Shown: positions 8,249 through 17,821 of the stretch, in pieces | How positions within the stretch are numbered: the first letter of the stretch is position 1 | Layout of the letters: each line of letters begins with the position of its first letter | NCBI GenBank assembly: GCA_022736715.1 | Contig: DZDJ01000010.1 | Coordinates: 41,777-84,178, forward strand | Reading direction: 5' to 3' | Length of the DNA: 42,402 nucleotides | From: Edaphobacter aggregans | GTDB lineage: Bacteria > Acidobacteriota > Terriglobia > Terriglobales > Acidobacteriaceae | The notes under the pieces: model-generated | Database searches by the model: none | Told to the model about the DNA's origin: nothing | What the model saw: only the letters and a program-made list of their open reading frames with translations | Program-made: the position numbers and the translations under genes

Positions 8249-11200
8249 CTATTGCACAACCAGGGTCAATTGCTCGGTCCGGATCAGCCCATCTGCCGCA
8301 GCGGCAACCGTAATCGTGTATGTCCCGGCCGGTGTTGGAGTTGCAGTCCCGCCCACTCCGCCGCTCCCGCCTGCATTGCTTGCAGGAATGGCTCTGCCAG
8401 TCCCGCACCCCACAACTGTCATCCCCGCTCCAAGAAGCAAAATCACAAACATACAATGCTTCACCGATATACCGCGGCTGCAACTACCCGCTCCCCTCCA
8501 TCGCCTTCTCCATGGCATCAGCAGCGCAAAAGGGAGCGCCAGGGCCAGCCATCCTTGCGTTGAAAACCCTGCTCCATGTTGCGGAGGACCCGTTTGCAGG
8601 TGTGCTGTTGTGCTGGTGCCTGTCGCCAGCGTGACCTCGACTGTTGTATTCCCAGTCAGATTCGCCGTCGTTGTGCTCAGAACGCAGTTGGCATTTGCCG
8701 GCGCTCCAGCGCATGTCAGCGTAGCCTGTCCTGTACTGCCCGCCGCAGCGGCCAGCGTGAGCGAATAGCCGGCCTGCTGGCCGCTGGAAATTGTTGACGA
8801 AGTCGCTCCATTTCCCTGCCATTGAAAATCAATGCCTGTCCCCGTCAATTGCAGCGTTTGTGGCGATGCAACCGAATCGTCCGTCACCGTGAGCACGCCC
8901 GTGCGCGCCCCTGCCGCCGTGGGCGTGAACTTTACCTGCACCGTGCAGCTACTGCCAGCAGCCACCGTAGCGGAGCCGCCCACCGGGCAATTTCCCCCAC
9001 CCTGAACCACAGAGAAATCTCCGCTGGTGGTAATGGAGGCCAGCGAAAGCGGGACACCCGTTTTGTTCGAAAGCGTCACCGTCTGTGCGGAGCTGGCCGT
9101 GCCAACTCCCACAGCACCAAAATTGTCCGGCGAAGCAGGCGCCAGCGAAACTCCGGATGGCGCCAGCCCCGTGCCGCTCAGCGTGACCGTCTGCGTGCGG
9201 AATTCATCCGTCACCGTCATCGATCCCGTCTCTGCGCCAACATTCTTCGGAATGTAGTTCACGCTGATCGTGCAGCTTGTATGGCCCGCCAGCGAGTTGC
9301 CGCAGCCATTTGTTGCCGCAAAGTCCCCACTGACTGTTTGCACGGAAATCAATGTGAGTGAGGCATCGCCGGTATTGGTCAACGTCAATGCCTGCACTGC
9401 ACTCCTGGTGCCGACCTGCTGCGGAGCAAAGGCGAGCGCCAGCGGGCTGAGCGTGTCCGTTGCCTGCGCGAAGCCAACACCGCTCAATGCAGCCGTCTGC
9501 GTACCTGCATCATCCGTAATGGAAAAGCTGCCCGTGCGCGTGCCCGTGGCTGTTGGCCGAAACAGCACGGACACTGTGCAGCCCGTATTGGCGGCCAGCG
9601 TGGCCGTGCAGGTGTTGGCGGTAATCGCAAAATCGCCCGTCGTCACCACCGGTGCCTGCAATTGCACCGTGGCTGTTCCCGTATTCGACACCGTAATGTT
9701 CTGCGCCACGCTGGCAGAGCCCAGCGCAATATTGCCAAAGGTCAAAAAGACAGGATCCACCACAACGCTGGCGGCCGGGGTCGCCGTGCCACTCAGCGAA
9801 GCAGTCAGTTGTCCACCGCCATTGATATTTCCATAGACGGTCAATGACCCTGTGCGCGTTCCTGCGGCGCTGGGCAGAAAGGTGACCTGCACGGTGCAGC
9901 TTGCCGAAGGAGCAATGGCCGCCGCGGTGCAATCGTCCGTTCCAGTAAAATCGCCCGTCATTGCAATTCTGGCAATGTTCAGTGCAACCGTGCCGGTATT
10001 GGTCACCGTCACCGTCTGCGCTGCGCTTGCCGTCTGCACCTGCTGACTGGCAAAGCTCAGCGATGCCGGTGCAATCTGCGCTGTGGTGGCCGTTCCGGCC
10101 GAGAGCAGCGGAATCTGCCAGACGCCGCGCCCATAGGTGGCCGCGCTCAGCAGCGAATTGCCGCCACCAATCGTCGCCACCAGTTGCGTCACCGGAGCGT
10201 TGGGCAGGCCGGAGCCAAAGACCGTCCAGCAATTGATCGTCGCTGTTCCGCAATTGTTCCCCTGCTGCGTCACATAAACTCCCACATCCGTGGCCACATA
10301 CACCGTGTTGGCGTCGTTCGGGTCCACCAGCACGCTGTTGGCCGGCGCATTCGGCAGATTACTGGAGATATTCATCCAGTCCGCTCCGCCATCCACAGAC
10401 CGGTACACGTGCGGCTCGCTCACGCCGCTGCCGCTGAAGCCCATCACCGTGGCATACACCGTCATGCCGGTGGCGTCGTGCGAATCAACCGCAATGCTGG
10501 AAATATCAAAGCCGCCCGGATTGAACTGCCCATTGTTCGCCGTATCATTGGAGACCGGCGAAGAGTACTGATCTGTCCAGCCGGAGCTGGAGCTGGCCGT
10601 CTGCGCTGCAGCCGTTGCAAACAGATGTCCGCCGTCCAGTCCGCCGCCATCCAGATTGCCCGCCATACCGGCATACAACACTTCCGATCCCTCGTTCTGC
10701 GCGTTGCCGGAAGTTGCCACCGCTCCACCCGCTGCCAGCGAGCGCAGCAGCGCATTGCCAGTACAACTCGTCTGCTGCACGCCGTCCAGCATCGGGCTGA
10801 GAGCATTTGCCCCGGACCACGCGCTGCCGCCCGCCGCTGGCCCACGCCAAACGCGGCAAGTCCCGACAATCGCATTCGCAGGCTCCTGCGGGTCCAGCAG
10901 AAATGGCGCGTCCAGCAGAGCCTCGTCATTCTCCACCTGCGCCGCTCCAATCGCAGAGGTGCCGCTGAAATCAGTTGCCGTGCAGGCTGCGCCATTCGTA
11001 CAGGCATTGATGCTCACGCCTGCGCCGGTGCTGATGTACCAGTTCGCAGGATTCGCCGGATCGATTGCCGCAAAGCCGCCCTCGCCCGTGCTCAACTGCG
11101 TCCAGGCGCTGGCCGCCGAAGCTGTACCCGCGCTGGTCGCCGTGCCATTGGCCCCGGTTCCAGCAAGCATCTGCGCAGGGTCATTCGGATTCACCGCCAG

Positions 11201-12967
11201 CCCAACCACCTCTGCCAGCGATCCCAACCCGCCATTCAGATTCTGGAAGTGCGCAGCATCGTCCGCCGAGCAGACAGACGCCTGCTGGTCCACCCCATCC
11301 GTCGAACGCCACAATCCACCATCGTCGCCAAAATAGAGCAGCGGCTCCGCAGTGCCGCCGGGCGTGGCCAGAAAGTCCACCGCATGCTGCGAAGCCGCCA
11401 CCTGCGCCGCCGCGCAGGTATCGGCGTTGGTGGTATTGCGAAATGTGCATCCGCTGGCCAGCGCGCAGCGGTAGATGTCCTCCGTCCCAGCAAAAAGCAG
11501 CGTGTCATTCGGTGCAGTGGAAGCCGAACCGGCAGGCACCGCGGCCAGCCAGAGGTTGTAGTCTCCCTGCGGAATAGTCGCGTCTCCACTGCCCGCCTCC
11601 AATGCCGTAGAAGGCAACTGCCGGGCAAAAGTCACGGTGCTGGAAGCGCACCCGGAACCGCTGCTGTTGCACACATCCTGCCACAGCCCCTGGTCCAGAT
11701 TGTTCAAATCCACCGTCAGCGCGAACATGTCCCCCGTGACCGGCTGCACCGCCAGCGCCCCGCGAAAAATCGGGCACGCCGGGCTACCAGGATTGTTAGG
11801 CTCAACAGGACAATTCGCTGTGGTCAAATTCGCGCCCGGCTGGTCCGTCAGCCGCGTCCAGGTAATGCCGTCTGCCGACTCATAATATCCGTGGTAGCGC
11901 ACCGCAGCATAAAAGCGCTGCCGCACCGGACTCCACACCACCGATGTCGCAGCATTGCCCTCGTATCCGCGAAAGTTCGATTGCGGCGATTGCACCGTCT
12001 GCGTGCCATCCTTCAGCGTCGACATCTGCCAGGTCGCGCCCGCGTCCGTGGAGTAGTACAGCCCCTGCACACTGTAACCGGCATTGCTGGCATTCACCAG
12101 CGTGCCCCGCGCCGCCTGTGAAACCGCCGCCACCACCAGATCTGGCGTGGCCGTGCTCCAGGCAAATCCGGCAAATCCTTCGCCCACAAAGGAATGGTTC
12201 CCGGCAACGCCATCATGCGAGTTCTGCAGGATGCTCCACGTCAACCCATTGTCCGTGGAACGCAGAATGCCTTCACCATAATACGAATCCAGTGCATCAT
12301 TCGGATCGCCCGTCCCTGCCAGCACCACGCCCGTGCCGCCCGGCTGCACGCTGACGGCGCCAATGCTCAACGAAGGAATCACCACGGTCCCGGCATTGGC
12401 GCTGAACACTGGCAGCGTGTCCATCAATGGCGTAAAGCTCACGCTGCCGGCATCGCCCGCTGCGTTGGTGGACTTCCACACCCCGCCGCCCGTAGTACCG
12501 ATATAGACCGTATTGCCGCTTGCATCCGCAGGGTCAATGGCGATGCCCGTCACACGCCCGGTAACCTTGCCATAGGCTGCGCTGGCGATCTGCGCTGGTC
12601 CAACCGATTGCCAGTTGGCCGTTAAAGAGCCAGCAGCATGCGCCGTGGCCAGCCTGCCCTGCAATTGATGGTTTCGCGCCTGCTGCATGGCCAAATGCTG
12701 CTTTTCCGCCAGTTGATGCAGTTGCGCTGGAGTAGAGCCCGGCTTGCTGCCCCTGCGAACAGCAACCTGTCGCCCCGCCAAAAAACGTAACTCTCGCAAC
12801 CGGCGCACCAGCGCCTTCCGCGCAATCCTCTGCCCTGTTGGGGTCTGCACCTGGGCCTGCGCAACGGTATGCGACGCGGCAGCCAGCAGACAAACAGCCG
12901 CCAGCAGCCGCACTTTGGCACGGCCAGCGGTTGCCCGGTGTTGTAAATAATTCCAGTCGTCTTCCAT
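8249..12967 (-). CDS. Giant secreted BNR-like and ASH-repeat protein with C-terminal anchor-like module
   Basis: The product has 1572 residues. After a signal peptide (hydrophobic core about 20-37) and a basic segment, residues about 110-960 contain repeated Asp-box/BNR-like motifs (VWKSTNAAGD, YYSTDAGATW, HVYRSVDGGADW), as in sialidase or sortilin propellers. Residues about 970-1378 hold four ASH (choice-of-anchor D) domains of about 100 residues with motifs such as LTNTGDASL and CTISVNY. The end (1379-1572) has a beta domain, a hydrophobic segment (about 1473-1487), RRRWR, a second hydrophobic segment ending in VVGCGTG (Cys1521), a Gly-rich linker and a short beta-like tail. No sialidase catalytic residues are recognisable, so an enzymatic role is not claimed. 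The ATG at 12967 has only a weak ribosome site. The gene ends about 260 bases before the export gene; a link to the polymer is only inferred from position. Confidence 0.85.
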   Translation of the reverse strand: MEDDWNYLQHRATAGRAKVRLLAAVCLLAAASHTVAQAQVQTPTGQRIARKALVRRLRELRFLAGRQVAVRRGSKPGSTPAQLHQLAEKQHLAMQQARNHQLQGRLATAHAAGSLTANWQSVGPAQIASAAYGKVTGRVTGIAIDPADASGNTVYIGTTGGGVWKSTNAAGDAGSVSFTPLMDTLPVFSANAGTVVIPSLSIGAVSVQPGGTGVVLAGTGDPNDALDSYYGEGILRSTDNGLTWSILQNSHDGVAGNHSFVGEGFAGFAWSTATPDLVVAAVSQAARGTLVNASNAGYSVQGLYYSTDAGATWQMSTLKDGTQTVQSPQSNFRGYEGNAATSVVWSPVRQRFYAAVRYHGYYESADGITWTRLTDQPGANLTTANCPVEPNNPGSPACPIFRGALAVQPVTGDMFALTVDLNNLDQGLWQDVCNSSGSGCASSTVTFARQLPSTALEAGSGDATIPQGDYNLWLAAVPAGSASTAPNDTLLFAGTEDIYRCALASGCTFRNTTNADTCAAAQVAASQHAVDFLATPGGTAEPLLYFGDDGGLWRSTDGVDQQASVCSADDAAHFQNLNGGLGSLAEVVGLAVNPNDPAQMLAGTGANGTATSAGTASAASAWTQLSTGEGGFAAIDPANPANWYISTGAGVSINACTNGAACTATDFSGTSAIGAAQVENDEALLDAPFLLDPQEPANAIVGTCRVWRGPAAGGSAWSGANALSPMLDGVQQTSCTGNALLRSLAAGGAVATSGNAQNEGSEVLYAGMAGNLDGGGLDGGHLFATAAAQTASSSSGWTDQYSSPVSNDTANNGQFNPGGFDISSIAVDSHDATGMTVYATVMGFSGSGVSEPHVYRSVDGGADWMNISSNLPNAPANSVLVDPNDANTVYVATDVGVYVTQQGNNCGTATINCWTVFGSGLPNAPVTQLVATIGGGNSLLSAATYGRGVWQIPLLSAGTATTAQIAPASLSFASQQVQTASAAQTVTVTNTGTVALNIARIAMTGDFTGTDDCTAAAIAPSASCTVQVTFLPSAAGTRTGSLTVYGNINGGGQLTASLSGTATPAASVVVDPVFLTFGNIALGSASVAQNITVSNTGTATVQLQAPVVTTGDFAITANTCTATLAANTGCTVSVLFRPTATGTRTGSFSITDDAGTQTAALSGVGFAQATDTLSPLALAFAPQQVGTRSAVQALTLTNTGDASLTLISVQTVSGDFAATNGCGNSLAGHTSCTISVNYIPKNVGAETGSMTVTDEFRTQTVTLSGTGLAPSGVSLAPASPDNFGAVGVGTASSAQTVTLSNKTGVPLSLASITTSGDFSVVQGGGNCPVGGSATVAAGSSCTVQVKFTPTAAGARTGVLTVTDDSVASPQTLQLTGTGIDFQWQGNGATSSTISSGQQAGYSLTLAAAAGSTGQATLTCAGAPANANCVLSTTTANLTGNTTVEVTLATGTSTTAHLQTGPPQHGAGFSTQGWLALALPFALLMPWRRRWRGAGSCSRGISVKHCMFVILLLGAGMTVVGCGTGRAIPASNAGGSGGVGGTATPTPAGTYTITVAAAADGLIRTEQLTLVVQ

Positions 12968-13125
12968 GCCGGTTGCGGCCCCACAACTTGATGCTCGGGT
13001 CGTCGGCTTGCCGAGTCAATGGATGGACCTGGAGAGATTGGACATCTGTACAAAAAGGGAAATTCGTGTCCCGAAACGAAACAGGTGGCTCTGCGGCCAC
13101 TTCAATCAACCCACTTCAACGGGAT

Positions 13126-14499
13126 CTAACACCGTACAATTTTGGGCGAGGCAATGCCGCGCGTTGCGTTTCTCGAATCTACCACCAGTTGCGCTTCGGC
13201 CACAATCTTCCGGTAGTCGTAGCTGCTGTGGTCGGTCACAATCAGCACGCAATCGTAGCTGGCAAGGTCCTCCAGCGGCGTCGACGTCATGTCCAGATGG
13301 TATTTGCGGCCACGGCCAACGGTGGGGAAGAACGGATCGTTGTAGCTGACCTCCGCACCGGCATGTTGCAGCATTTCAATGATGGTGAGCGAGGGCGACT
13401 CGCGCAGATCGTCAACATCCTTCTTATACGCCAGGCCCAGCACCAGCATGCGCGAGCCCTTCAGCGACTTGCAATGCTCATTCAGCGCCGCACTCACGGC
13501 CTGCACCACATGGTAGGGCATCGCCTCATTCACTTCGCCAGCCAGTTCAATAAACCGCGTGGAGAAGTCGAACTCCTTCGCCTTCCAGCTCAGATAAAAC
13601 GGATCGATGGGAATGCAGTGGCCGCCCAGCCCCGGGCCGGGGTAAAACGGCTGGAAGCCAAACGGCTTGGTCGCCGCCGCGTCAATCACTTCCCAGATGT
13701 CGATGCCCATGCGCAGGCTCAACTGCTTCAACTCATTCACCAGCGCAATGTTCACGCAGCGATAGATGTTTTCGAGCAGCTTGGTCATCTCTGCCGCTGC
13801 CGGGCTGGAAACCGGCACCACGCGATGAAAGATCGTGTTGTAGAGCGCGGCCGCCGTCGCCGTGGCCGCTGACTCCAACCCGCCAACCACCTTGGGGATG
13901 TCGCGGCGATTCACCTTGGTGTTGCCTGGGTCTTCCCGCTCCGGCGAGAAGGCCACCATCACGCCGCCGCCCGGTTCTGCACCTGCACGCACTGCGCGCA
14001 CGCCGCGCACAGCCCCGTGCTTTTCCAGAATCGGCACAAGGATCTCTTCCGTCGTGCCCGGATACGTCGTGCTTTCCAGAACCACCAGTTGCCCGGCACG
14101 CAGATGCGGCGCAATGCTCTCCATCGTCGAAACGATGTAGCTCATGTCCGGCGTGCGATGCTCACTGAGCGGCGTGGGCACACAGATGAGCACGGCGTCC
14201 ACATCGGCAATCTCGGCAAAATTGCTGGTCGCGTGAAAACCACTCTTCTGCGCCGCCTGAATATGCTCCGGCTCAATGCGATGTATATAGGAGCCGCCAG
14301 CGTTCAGCTTCTCCACCTTGGCGGCATCCACATCAAACCCAGTAACACGGAAGCGCTCTTCGCTGAAGAGCAGTGTCAGCGGCAGCCCCACATATCCCAG
14401 GCCGATTACGCCAATCTTTGCTTCGCGCCGCGCAATCCGCTCCAGCCACTGCGCCGTCTCCGCATTCTCCACTGCCTGCACCGTTTCTTTACCGCTCAT
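13126..14499 (-). CDS. Nucleotide-sugar 6-dehydrogenase (WbpO/TviB-like)
   Basis: This cytoplasmic enzyme family oxidises C6 of a UDP-sugar to the uronic acid with two NAD+. The 457-residue product has the NAD motif GLGYVG at 33-38, Lys240 in the EMTKLLENIYR helix and catalytic Cys295 in GGHCIPIDP; the three-part layout and length fit the UDP-N-acetylhexosamine dehydrogenase branch better than short UDP-glucose dehydrogenases. The ATG at 14499 is chosen because AAGGA lies eight bases upstream and the ATG overlaps the epimerase stop as ATGA. Pairing with a WbpP-like 4-epimerase suggests a UDP-GlcNAc/GalNAc uronic acid product, but the exact sugar cannot be read from sequence alone. Confidence 0.9.
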   Translation of the reverse strand: MSGKETVQAVENAETAQWLERIARREAKIGVIGLGYVGLPLTLLFSEERFRVTGFDVDAAKVEKLNAGGSYIHRIEPEHIQAAQKSGFHATSNFAEIADVDAVLICVPTPLSEHRTPDMSYIVSTMESIAPHLRAGQLVVLESTTYPGTTEEILVPILEKHGAVRGVRAVRAGAEPGGGVMVAFSPEREDPGNTKVNRRDIPKVVGGLESAATATAAALYNTIFHRVVPVSSPAAAEMTKLLENIYRCVNIALVNELKQLSLRMGIDIWEVIDAAATKPFGFQPFYPGPGLGGHCIPIDPFYLSWKAKEFDFSTRFIELAGEVNEAMPYHVVQAVSAALNEHCKSLKGSRMLVLGLAYKKDVDDLRESPSLTIIEMLQHAGAEVSYNDPFFPTVGRGRKYHLDMTSTPLEDLASYDCVLIVTDHSSYDYRKIVAEAQLVVDSRNATRGIASPKIVRC

Positions 14500-15464
14500 A
14501 CACCTGTTCCTTCGTTCGCTGCCGTATATTGGCTGCGATACCACTCCACCGTTCTGCGCAGTCCTTCTTCAAAGCTGATCTTCGGATCGTAGCCAAAGGC
14601 TGCGCGCGCAGCGGAAATATCTGCCAGCGAATCGCGCACATCGCCCGCGCGCGGCGGGCCATATTGCGCCGGCTGATGGAAGTCCAGCAGCTTCGCCAGC
14701 ACGTCGTAGGTTTCGTTCAAAGTATGACGCTCGCCGCAGGCTATGTTGAAGACCTGCCCGGCCACCTGCGCCGCCGGCGCCTGCACCGCCTGCAGGTTGG
14801 CATCCACTGCGCTCTGGATATAGGTGAAGTCGCGCCCCTGTTCGCCATCGCCAAAGATCGTGGGCTGCTCACCACGCAACATCTGCAGAATAAAACGCGC
14901 CATCACGCCGGAGTACGGCGAGTCCGGAACCTGCCTTGGCCCGAAGATGTTGAAGTAGCGCAGGCAGACCGTCTCCAGCCCATACACCCGCCAGTAGGTC
15001 TGCATGTACAGCTCGCCCGTCAGCTTTTGCACCGCATACGGAGAAAGCGGCTGCGGCACCATGGTTTCCACCCGCGGAAACCCCGGCTGGTTGCCGTAGG
15101 CCGAAGACGAGGCCGCATAGACCACGCGCTTCACCCCGGCCTGGCGCGCCGCCTCCAGCACATTAAAAGTGCCATCAATATTGGATGTATGGCTCGGCTC
15201 CGGATCTTTCACCGAACGCGGTACACTGGGCAAAGCCGCCTGGTGCAGCACATAGTCCATTCCTTCGCAGGCAGCGCCTATCTCGTCCTGATTGCGAATA
15301 TCGCCTTCGCGCAGATCGACCCGGTCCAGAATGCCCACCAGATTCTGCCGCTGGCCTGTAATGAAGTTGTCCAGCGCGCGCACCTGCTCGCCCTGCTCCA
15401 CCAGCGTGTGCGCCAGCCAGGAACCAATAAATCCTGCCGCTCCTGTTATCAGATACTTAGCCAT
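14496..15464 (-). CDS. UDP-sugar 4-epimerase, SDR family (WbpP/TviC-like)
   Basis: The 322-residue product is an extended short-chain dehydrogenase with NAD motif GAAGFIG (8-14), LDNFITG after the second strand, HQAALPSVPRS (74-84), the AASSSAYG active-site stretch and Y143xxxK147. The HQAAxxSVPRS and LSPYAVxK pattern is that of WbpP/TviC, which interconvert UDP-GlcNAc and UDP-GalNAc (or the uronic acids). The ATG at 15464 has GGAGGA three bases upstream; the longer frame adds residues before the fold and is rejected. The gene overlaps the following dehydrogenase by four bases, so the two enzymes should be made together to feed polymer synthesis. Confidence 0.9.
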   Translation of the reverse strand: MAKYLITGAAGFIGSWLAHTLVEQGEQVRALDNFITGQRQNLVGILDRVDLREGDIRNQDEIGAACEGMDYVLHQAALPSVPRSVKDPEPSHTSNIDGTFNVLEAARQAGVKRVVYAASSSAYGNQPGFPRVETMVPQPLSPYAVQKLTGELYMQTYWRVYGLETVCLRYFNIFGPRQVPDSPYSGVMARFILQMLRGEQPTIFGDGEQGRDFTYIQSAVDANLQAVQAPAAQVAGQVFNIACGERHTLNETYDVLAKLLDFHQPAQYGPPRAGDVRDSLADISAARAAFGYDPKISFEEGLRRTVEWYRSQYTAANEGTGV

Positions 15465-15667
15465 AGGTCCTCCGGCGCGCACAGATGCGTCCGCCCTGCT
15501 CAAAAGTTAAAGAATATCAGCAGGCAAACCACCGCGGGGGAACTCACTGGAAATGCCCTCCGCTGGCCCTGCGATGGGAAATTGCAGGCGCGCAACCGGA
15601 ACCCACGGTTTTTAAAGGGGGGAAGGGCGATGCTCCTACGGAACACCGCCCCGGGGTAATACAGACC

Positions 15668-15693
15668 AAAAAGCGTGGTTCGTTTGGACGAAC
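15668..15693 (-). terminator. Weak terminator-like hairpin after the broken beta-barrel gene
   Basis: A 5-bp stem (15678-15682 with 15689-15693, six-base loop) is followed after five bases by TTTTT on the minus strand. It sits immediately after the stop at 15695. The short stem makes this a modest call. Confidence 0.4.
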
Positions 15694-15694
15694 T

Positions 15695-16302
15695 CTAGTA
15701 CGGCTTGCCAAAAAAGTTGAACACAATGCCGAGGCGGGTCATGTAACTATGCTCCCAGTCTCCTGTGTCCAGGTGCGTGCCGTAATACTCACCCGGAATC
15801 ACCTGGAAGCCAAACCGTGGCGTAGGAAAGTAGTTGAAGCCAAAACCAGCAGTTGCTGCGGTATTCCACGCGGCAACGTCAGTTGCCTTGTTCGTGGTGC
15901 GAATCTGCCCGCCTTCTCCGAAGACGAACGGCGACACACCGAACATGTTGTGGAAGGTAAAGCGCGGGCCAATACCAACATAAAATTTATTCACGCCCGG
16001 ATACACACTGCGCACACTGAGTGGGCAAAGTCTGCCTGCAGACCAATGTGGCGCGTGAAGTTGAATTCCGGCACAGCCGACCAACCCATCAGGCTGCGGT
16101 TGTTGCCATTCTGGCTGTCCACAAACTGGTAGACATAGCTTGCCGTCAACGAACCGCGCGGAACAGCCGGTTCCGCGCCAGGGGCGGCAGTGTAATCTTG
16201 CCCGGCAGCGGCTCCGGAATAGGAGGCTGCCGAAGAACTGATGAAATTCTGCGCAAAGGCGGGCACAGCGAGCAATACGACCGCCAGCAGTGTCTTGTAC
16301 AT
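15695..16302 (-). pseudogene. Outer-membrane beta-barrel protein gene, frameshifted
   Basis: The first part (from the ATG at 16302, with AAGGAG eight bases upstream) encodes a signal peptide MYKTLLAVVLLAVPAFAQ and barrel strands up to HIGLQADFAHS. The frame then runs into a stop at 15991. The rest of the barrel continues in another frame as SVRSVYPGVNKFYVGIG and ends with the aromatic C-terminus GIVFNFFGKPY, typical of outer-membrane barrels. Reading must slip back one base (a net one-base deletion) near 16000-16016. The joined product would have about 200 residues. No slippery heptamer is visible, so decay or a sequencing error is more likely than programmed frameshifting. The function is unknown; such small barrels are common in Acidobacteria. 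Confidence 0.75.
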
Positions 16303-16651
16303 AGGGGGAACTCCTTTGGAATTGTTGAGCGCCATACGATCCTTCAGGGGGAGGCGCACAACGACTTACTTTTTCACTATGTCATGCTGAAGCCGACACA
16401 ATGTCTTCTACAGCCGACGCGGGGCAGTCGGATTTTTATCAATTTCAATTTGAAGCAGCACAGGATGCAGAAGAGTGTTATCCACAAGGCAGAAGCAGTT
16501 ATCTAACTGCCTTCCTGTAAGTCAGTTCGGGATGGCTGTGCATAAAAGAACACACACTGTATTTCGTGCAGGACAGATGCCGGAAAAGGCACATCGTTAC
16601 CAACTTGATTGATAACCTGTGCCACACAAACGCCGGCGCCAACTTCCTTTC
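16303..16651. other. Intergenic region upstream of the beta-barrel gene
   Basis: About 350 bases lie between the broken beta-barrel gene and the end of the respiratory operon. It should hold the promoter of the barrel gene. I see no reliable -35/-10 pair and no RNA gene. A partly paired stretch (AAGGCAG near 16484 with CTGCCTT near 16507) was noted but has no T-tract. Confidence 0.4.
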
Positions 16652-16652
16652 A

Positions 16653-16687
16653 TAAAAAACAAAAGAGCAGCCCACAGGCCGCTCTTT
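16653..16687 (-). terminator. Intrinsic terminator of the act-cox operon
   Basis: An 11-bp stem (16662-16672 with 16677-16687, one G-U pair, four-base loop) is followed on the minus strand by TTGTTTTTTA. It lies about 25 bases past the coxD stop and gives the operon a clear 3' end. Confidence 0.85.
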
Positions 16688-16711
16688 CTTGCACTGCACA
16701 AATGCGATGCG

Positions 16712-17014
16712 TTACCACTGCCCCCATGCGCGGCTGATGTAGTCGCTCAATGTCATCGTGATCAGCACCAGAAAAGTGAAAAATCCGGCGGCCACCGTCA
16801 TCCTGACCAGCTTGGAGCTGTAGCGGATGTGCATAAAGTAGAGAATCACAATCACAGCCTTGATACATGCAATGGCCAGCGCCACAATCGGGTTTAGGAT
16901 TCCCATGTCCCAGAAGGCCGCTTTTACCGTCAGCGCGGTAAAAAACAACAGGGACAGATAGACCACCAGATAAGTTTTCGGTGAGACGATATGGGTTTCT
17001 GCATGCTCCGACAT
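16712..17014 (-). CDS. coxD: Cytochrome c oxidase subunit IV (small prokaryotic type)
   Basis: The 100-residue membrane protein has three transmembrane helices: about 14-33, 40-60 and 72-92. The middle one carries the family-typical KAxxVILYFMHIRYS segment of small bacterial subunit IV proteins. It likely stabilises the oxidase core and has no cofactors of its own. The ATG at 17014 is preferred over one seven codons upstream because GAGG lies eight bases before it. It is the last gene of the act-cox operon, 63 bases after coxC and just before the terminator. Confidence 0.88.
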   Translation of the reverse strand: MSEHAETHIVSPKTYLVVYLSLLFFTALTVKAAFWDMGILNPIVALAIACIKAVIVILYFMHIRYSSKLVRMTVAAGFFTFLVLITMTLSDYISRAWGQW

Positions 17015-17077
17015 TTTCCTGCCCTCAGATTTCAATTCTGTGAAAACTCTCTTAGCGCCATTGAAAAACCTGCCGCA

Positions 17078-17821
17078 TTATGTAGCATGTCGACTGATCA
17101 GATAGAGCAGCGGAAATAGAAAGAGCCATATGATGTCGACAAAGTGCCAATACAAAGCAAAATTTTCAATCGGCATAACATGCCCGCTGGTATACGCTCC
17201 TTGATAAGCACGAATCGTAAGAAAAACAAGAATGCCGATACCGATAATCATGTGCACGGCGTGCATTCCCGTCATCAGGAAGTAGAGCGAAAAATAGATT
17301 TGCGTCTTTTCCGCCATGTCCGGTGCCAGCGGAATATCGTGCGGGTCCTTCGGGTGCACGAAATCCTGAATGCTGAAGTTCGCTCCGGGAATATGCCGCG
17401 CTTCCCACTTCTCGTGGTACTCCACATACTTGATGCCAAGAAAGACAATGCCGAGCAGCGTGGTAATAATCAGCGTGGCCACCAGCAATGCGCGCTTGCG
17501 CATTTCCGCACTCCAGACGGCCAGGGCCATTGCGAAACCCGAACTAATAAGCACTGCCGTATTCGTACCGCCCAGCAGAATACTGAGGGTGTTGCTGCCG
17601 TCCACAAAGGCAGGATAGTACCAGTTGCGGAAGATCAGGTACGCGGTAAAGAGCCCGCCAAAGAACATAATCTCCGTCAGCAGGAACAGCCACATGCCAA
17701 AGCCGGCAGCATCCCGCTGCTGCTCCACCGAGGAAAAATGATGGCGCAGGAAGGATGGGTGTTCGTGCTCCAGACTGTGCATCTCTTCCGTTTCTGTGGG
17801 TACAATCGTTTGACTATCCAA
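17078..17821 (-). CDS. coxC: Cytochrome c oxidase subunit III
   Basis: The 247-residue product has the subunit III fold: a hydrophilic N-terminus, an N-terminal pair of helices with [16 protein letters not shown], and later helices containing [14 protein letters not shown] and the C-terminal [19 protein letters not shown]. These are family hallmarks around the conserved lipid and oxygen path. Subunit III supports proton pumping and stability of the oxidase core. The start is a TTG at 17821 with GAGGT eight bases upstream, inside the last codons of coxA; coxA and coxC overlap by eight bases. An ATG 13 codons downstream (17782) is the alternative, but its ribosome site is poorly spaced. Confidence 0.92.
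   Translation of the reverse strand: MDSQTIVPTETEEMHSLEHEHPSFLRHHFSSVEQQRDAAGFGMWLFLLTEIMFFGGLFTAYLIFRNWYYPAFVDGSNTLSILLGGTNTAVLISSGFAMALAVWSAEMRKRALLVATLIITTLLGIVFLGIKYVEYHEKWEARHIPGANFSIQDFVHPKDPHDIPLAPDMAEKTQIYFSLYFLMTGMHAVHMIIGIGILVFLTIRAYQGAYTSGHVMPIENFALYWHFVDIIWLFLFPLLYLISRHAT

Noticed and set aside
10184-12121. 645-codon plus-strand open frame opposite the giant secreted protein
   Set aside because: It is Arg/His/Gln-rich, has no recognisable motif, and lies fully opposite a gene with clear signal peptide and repeats.
13085-13100. Terminator after the nucleotide-sugar dehydrogenase (GTGGC/GCCAC hairpin)
   Set aside because: The stem is only five base pairs and the following T-tract is interrupted.
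15991-16025. Programmed -1 frameshift in the beta-barrel gene
   Set aside because: No slippery heptamer or downstream structure is visible at the junction, so a mutation or sequencing error is simpler.
16499-16699. 66-codon minus-strand frame
   Set aside because: It contains the operon terminator hairpin and has no ribosome site or protein features.
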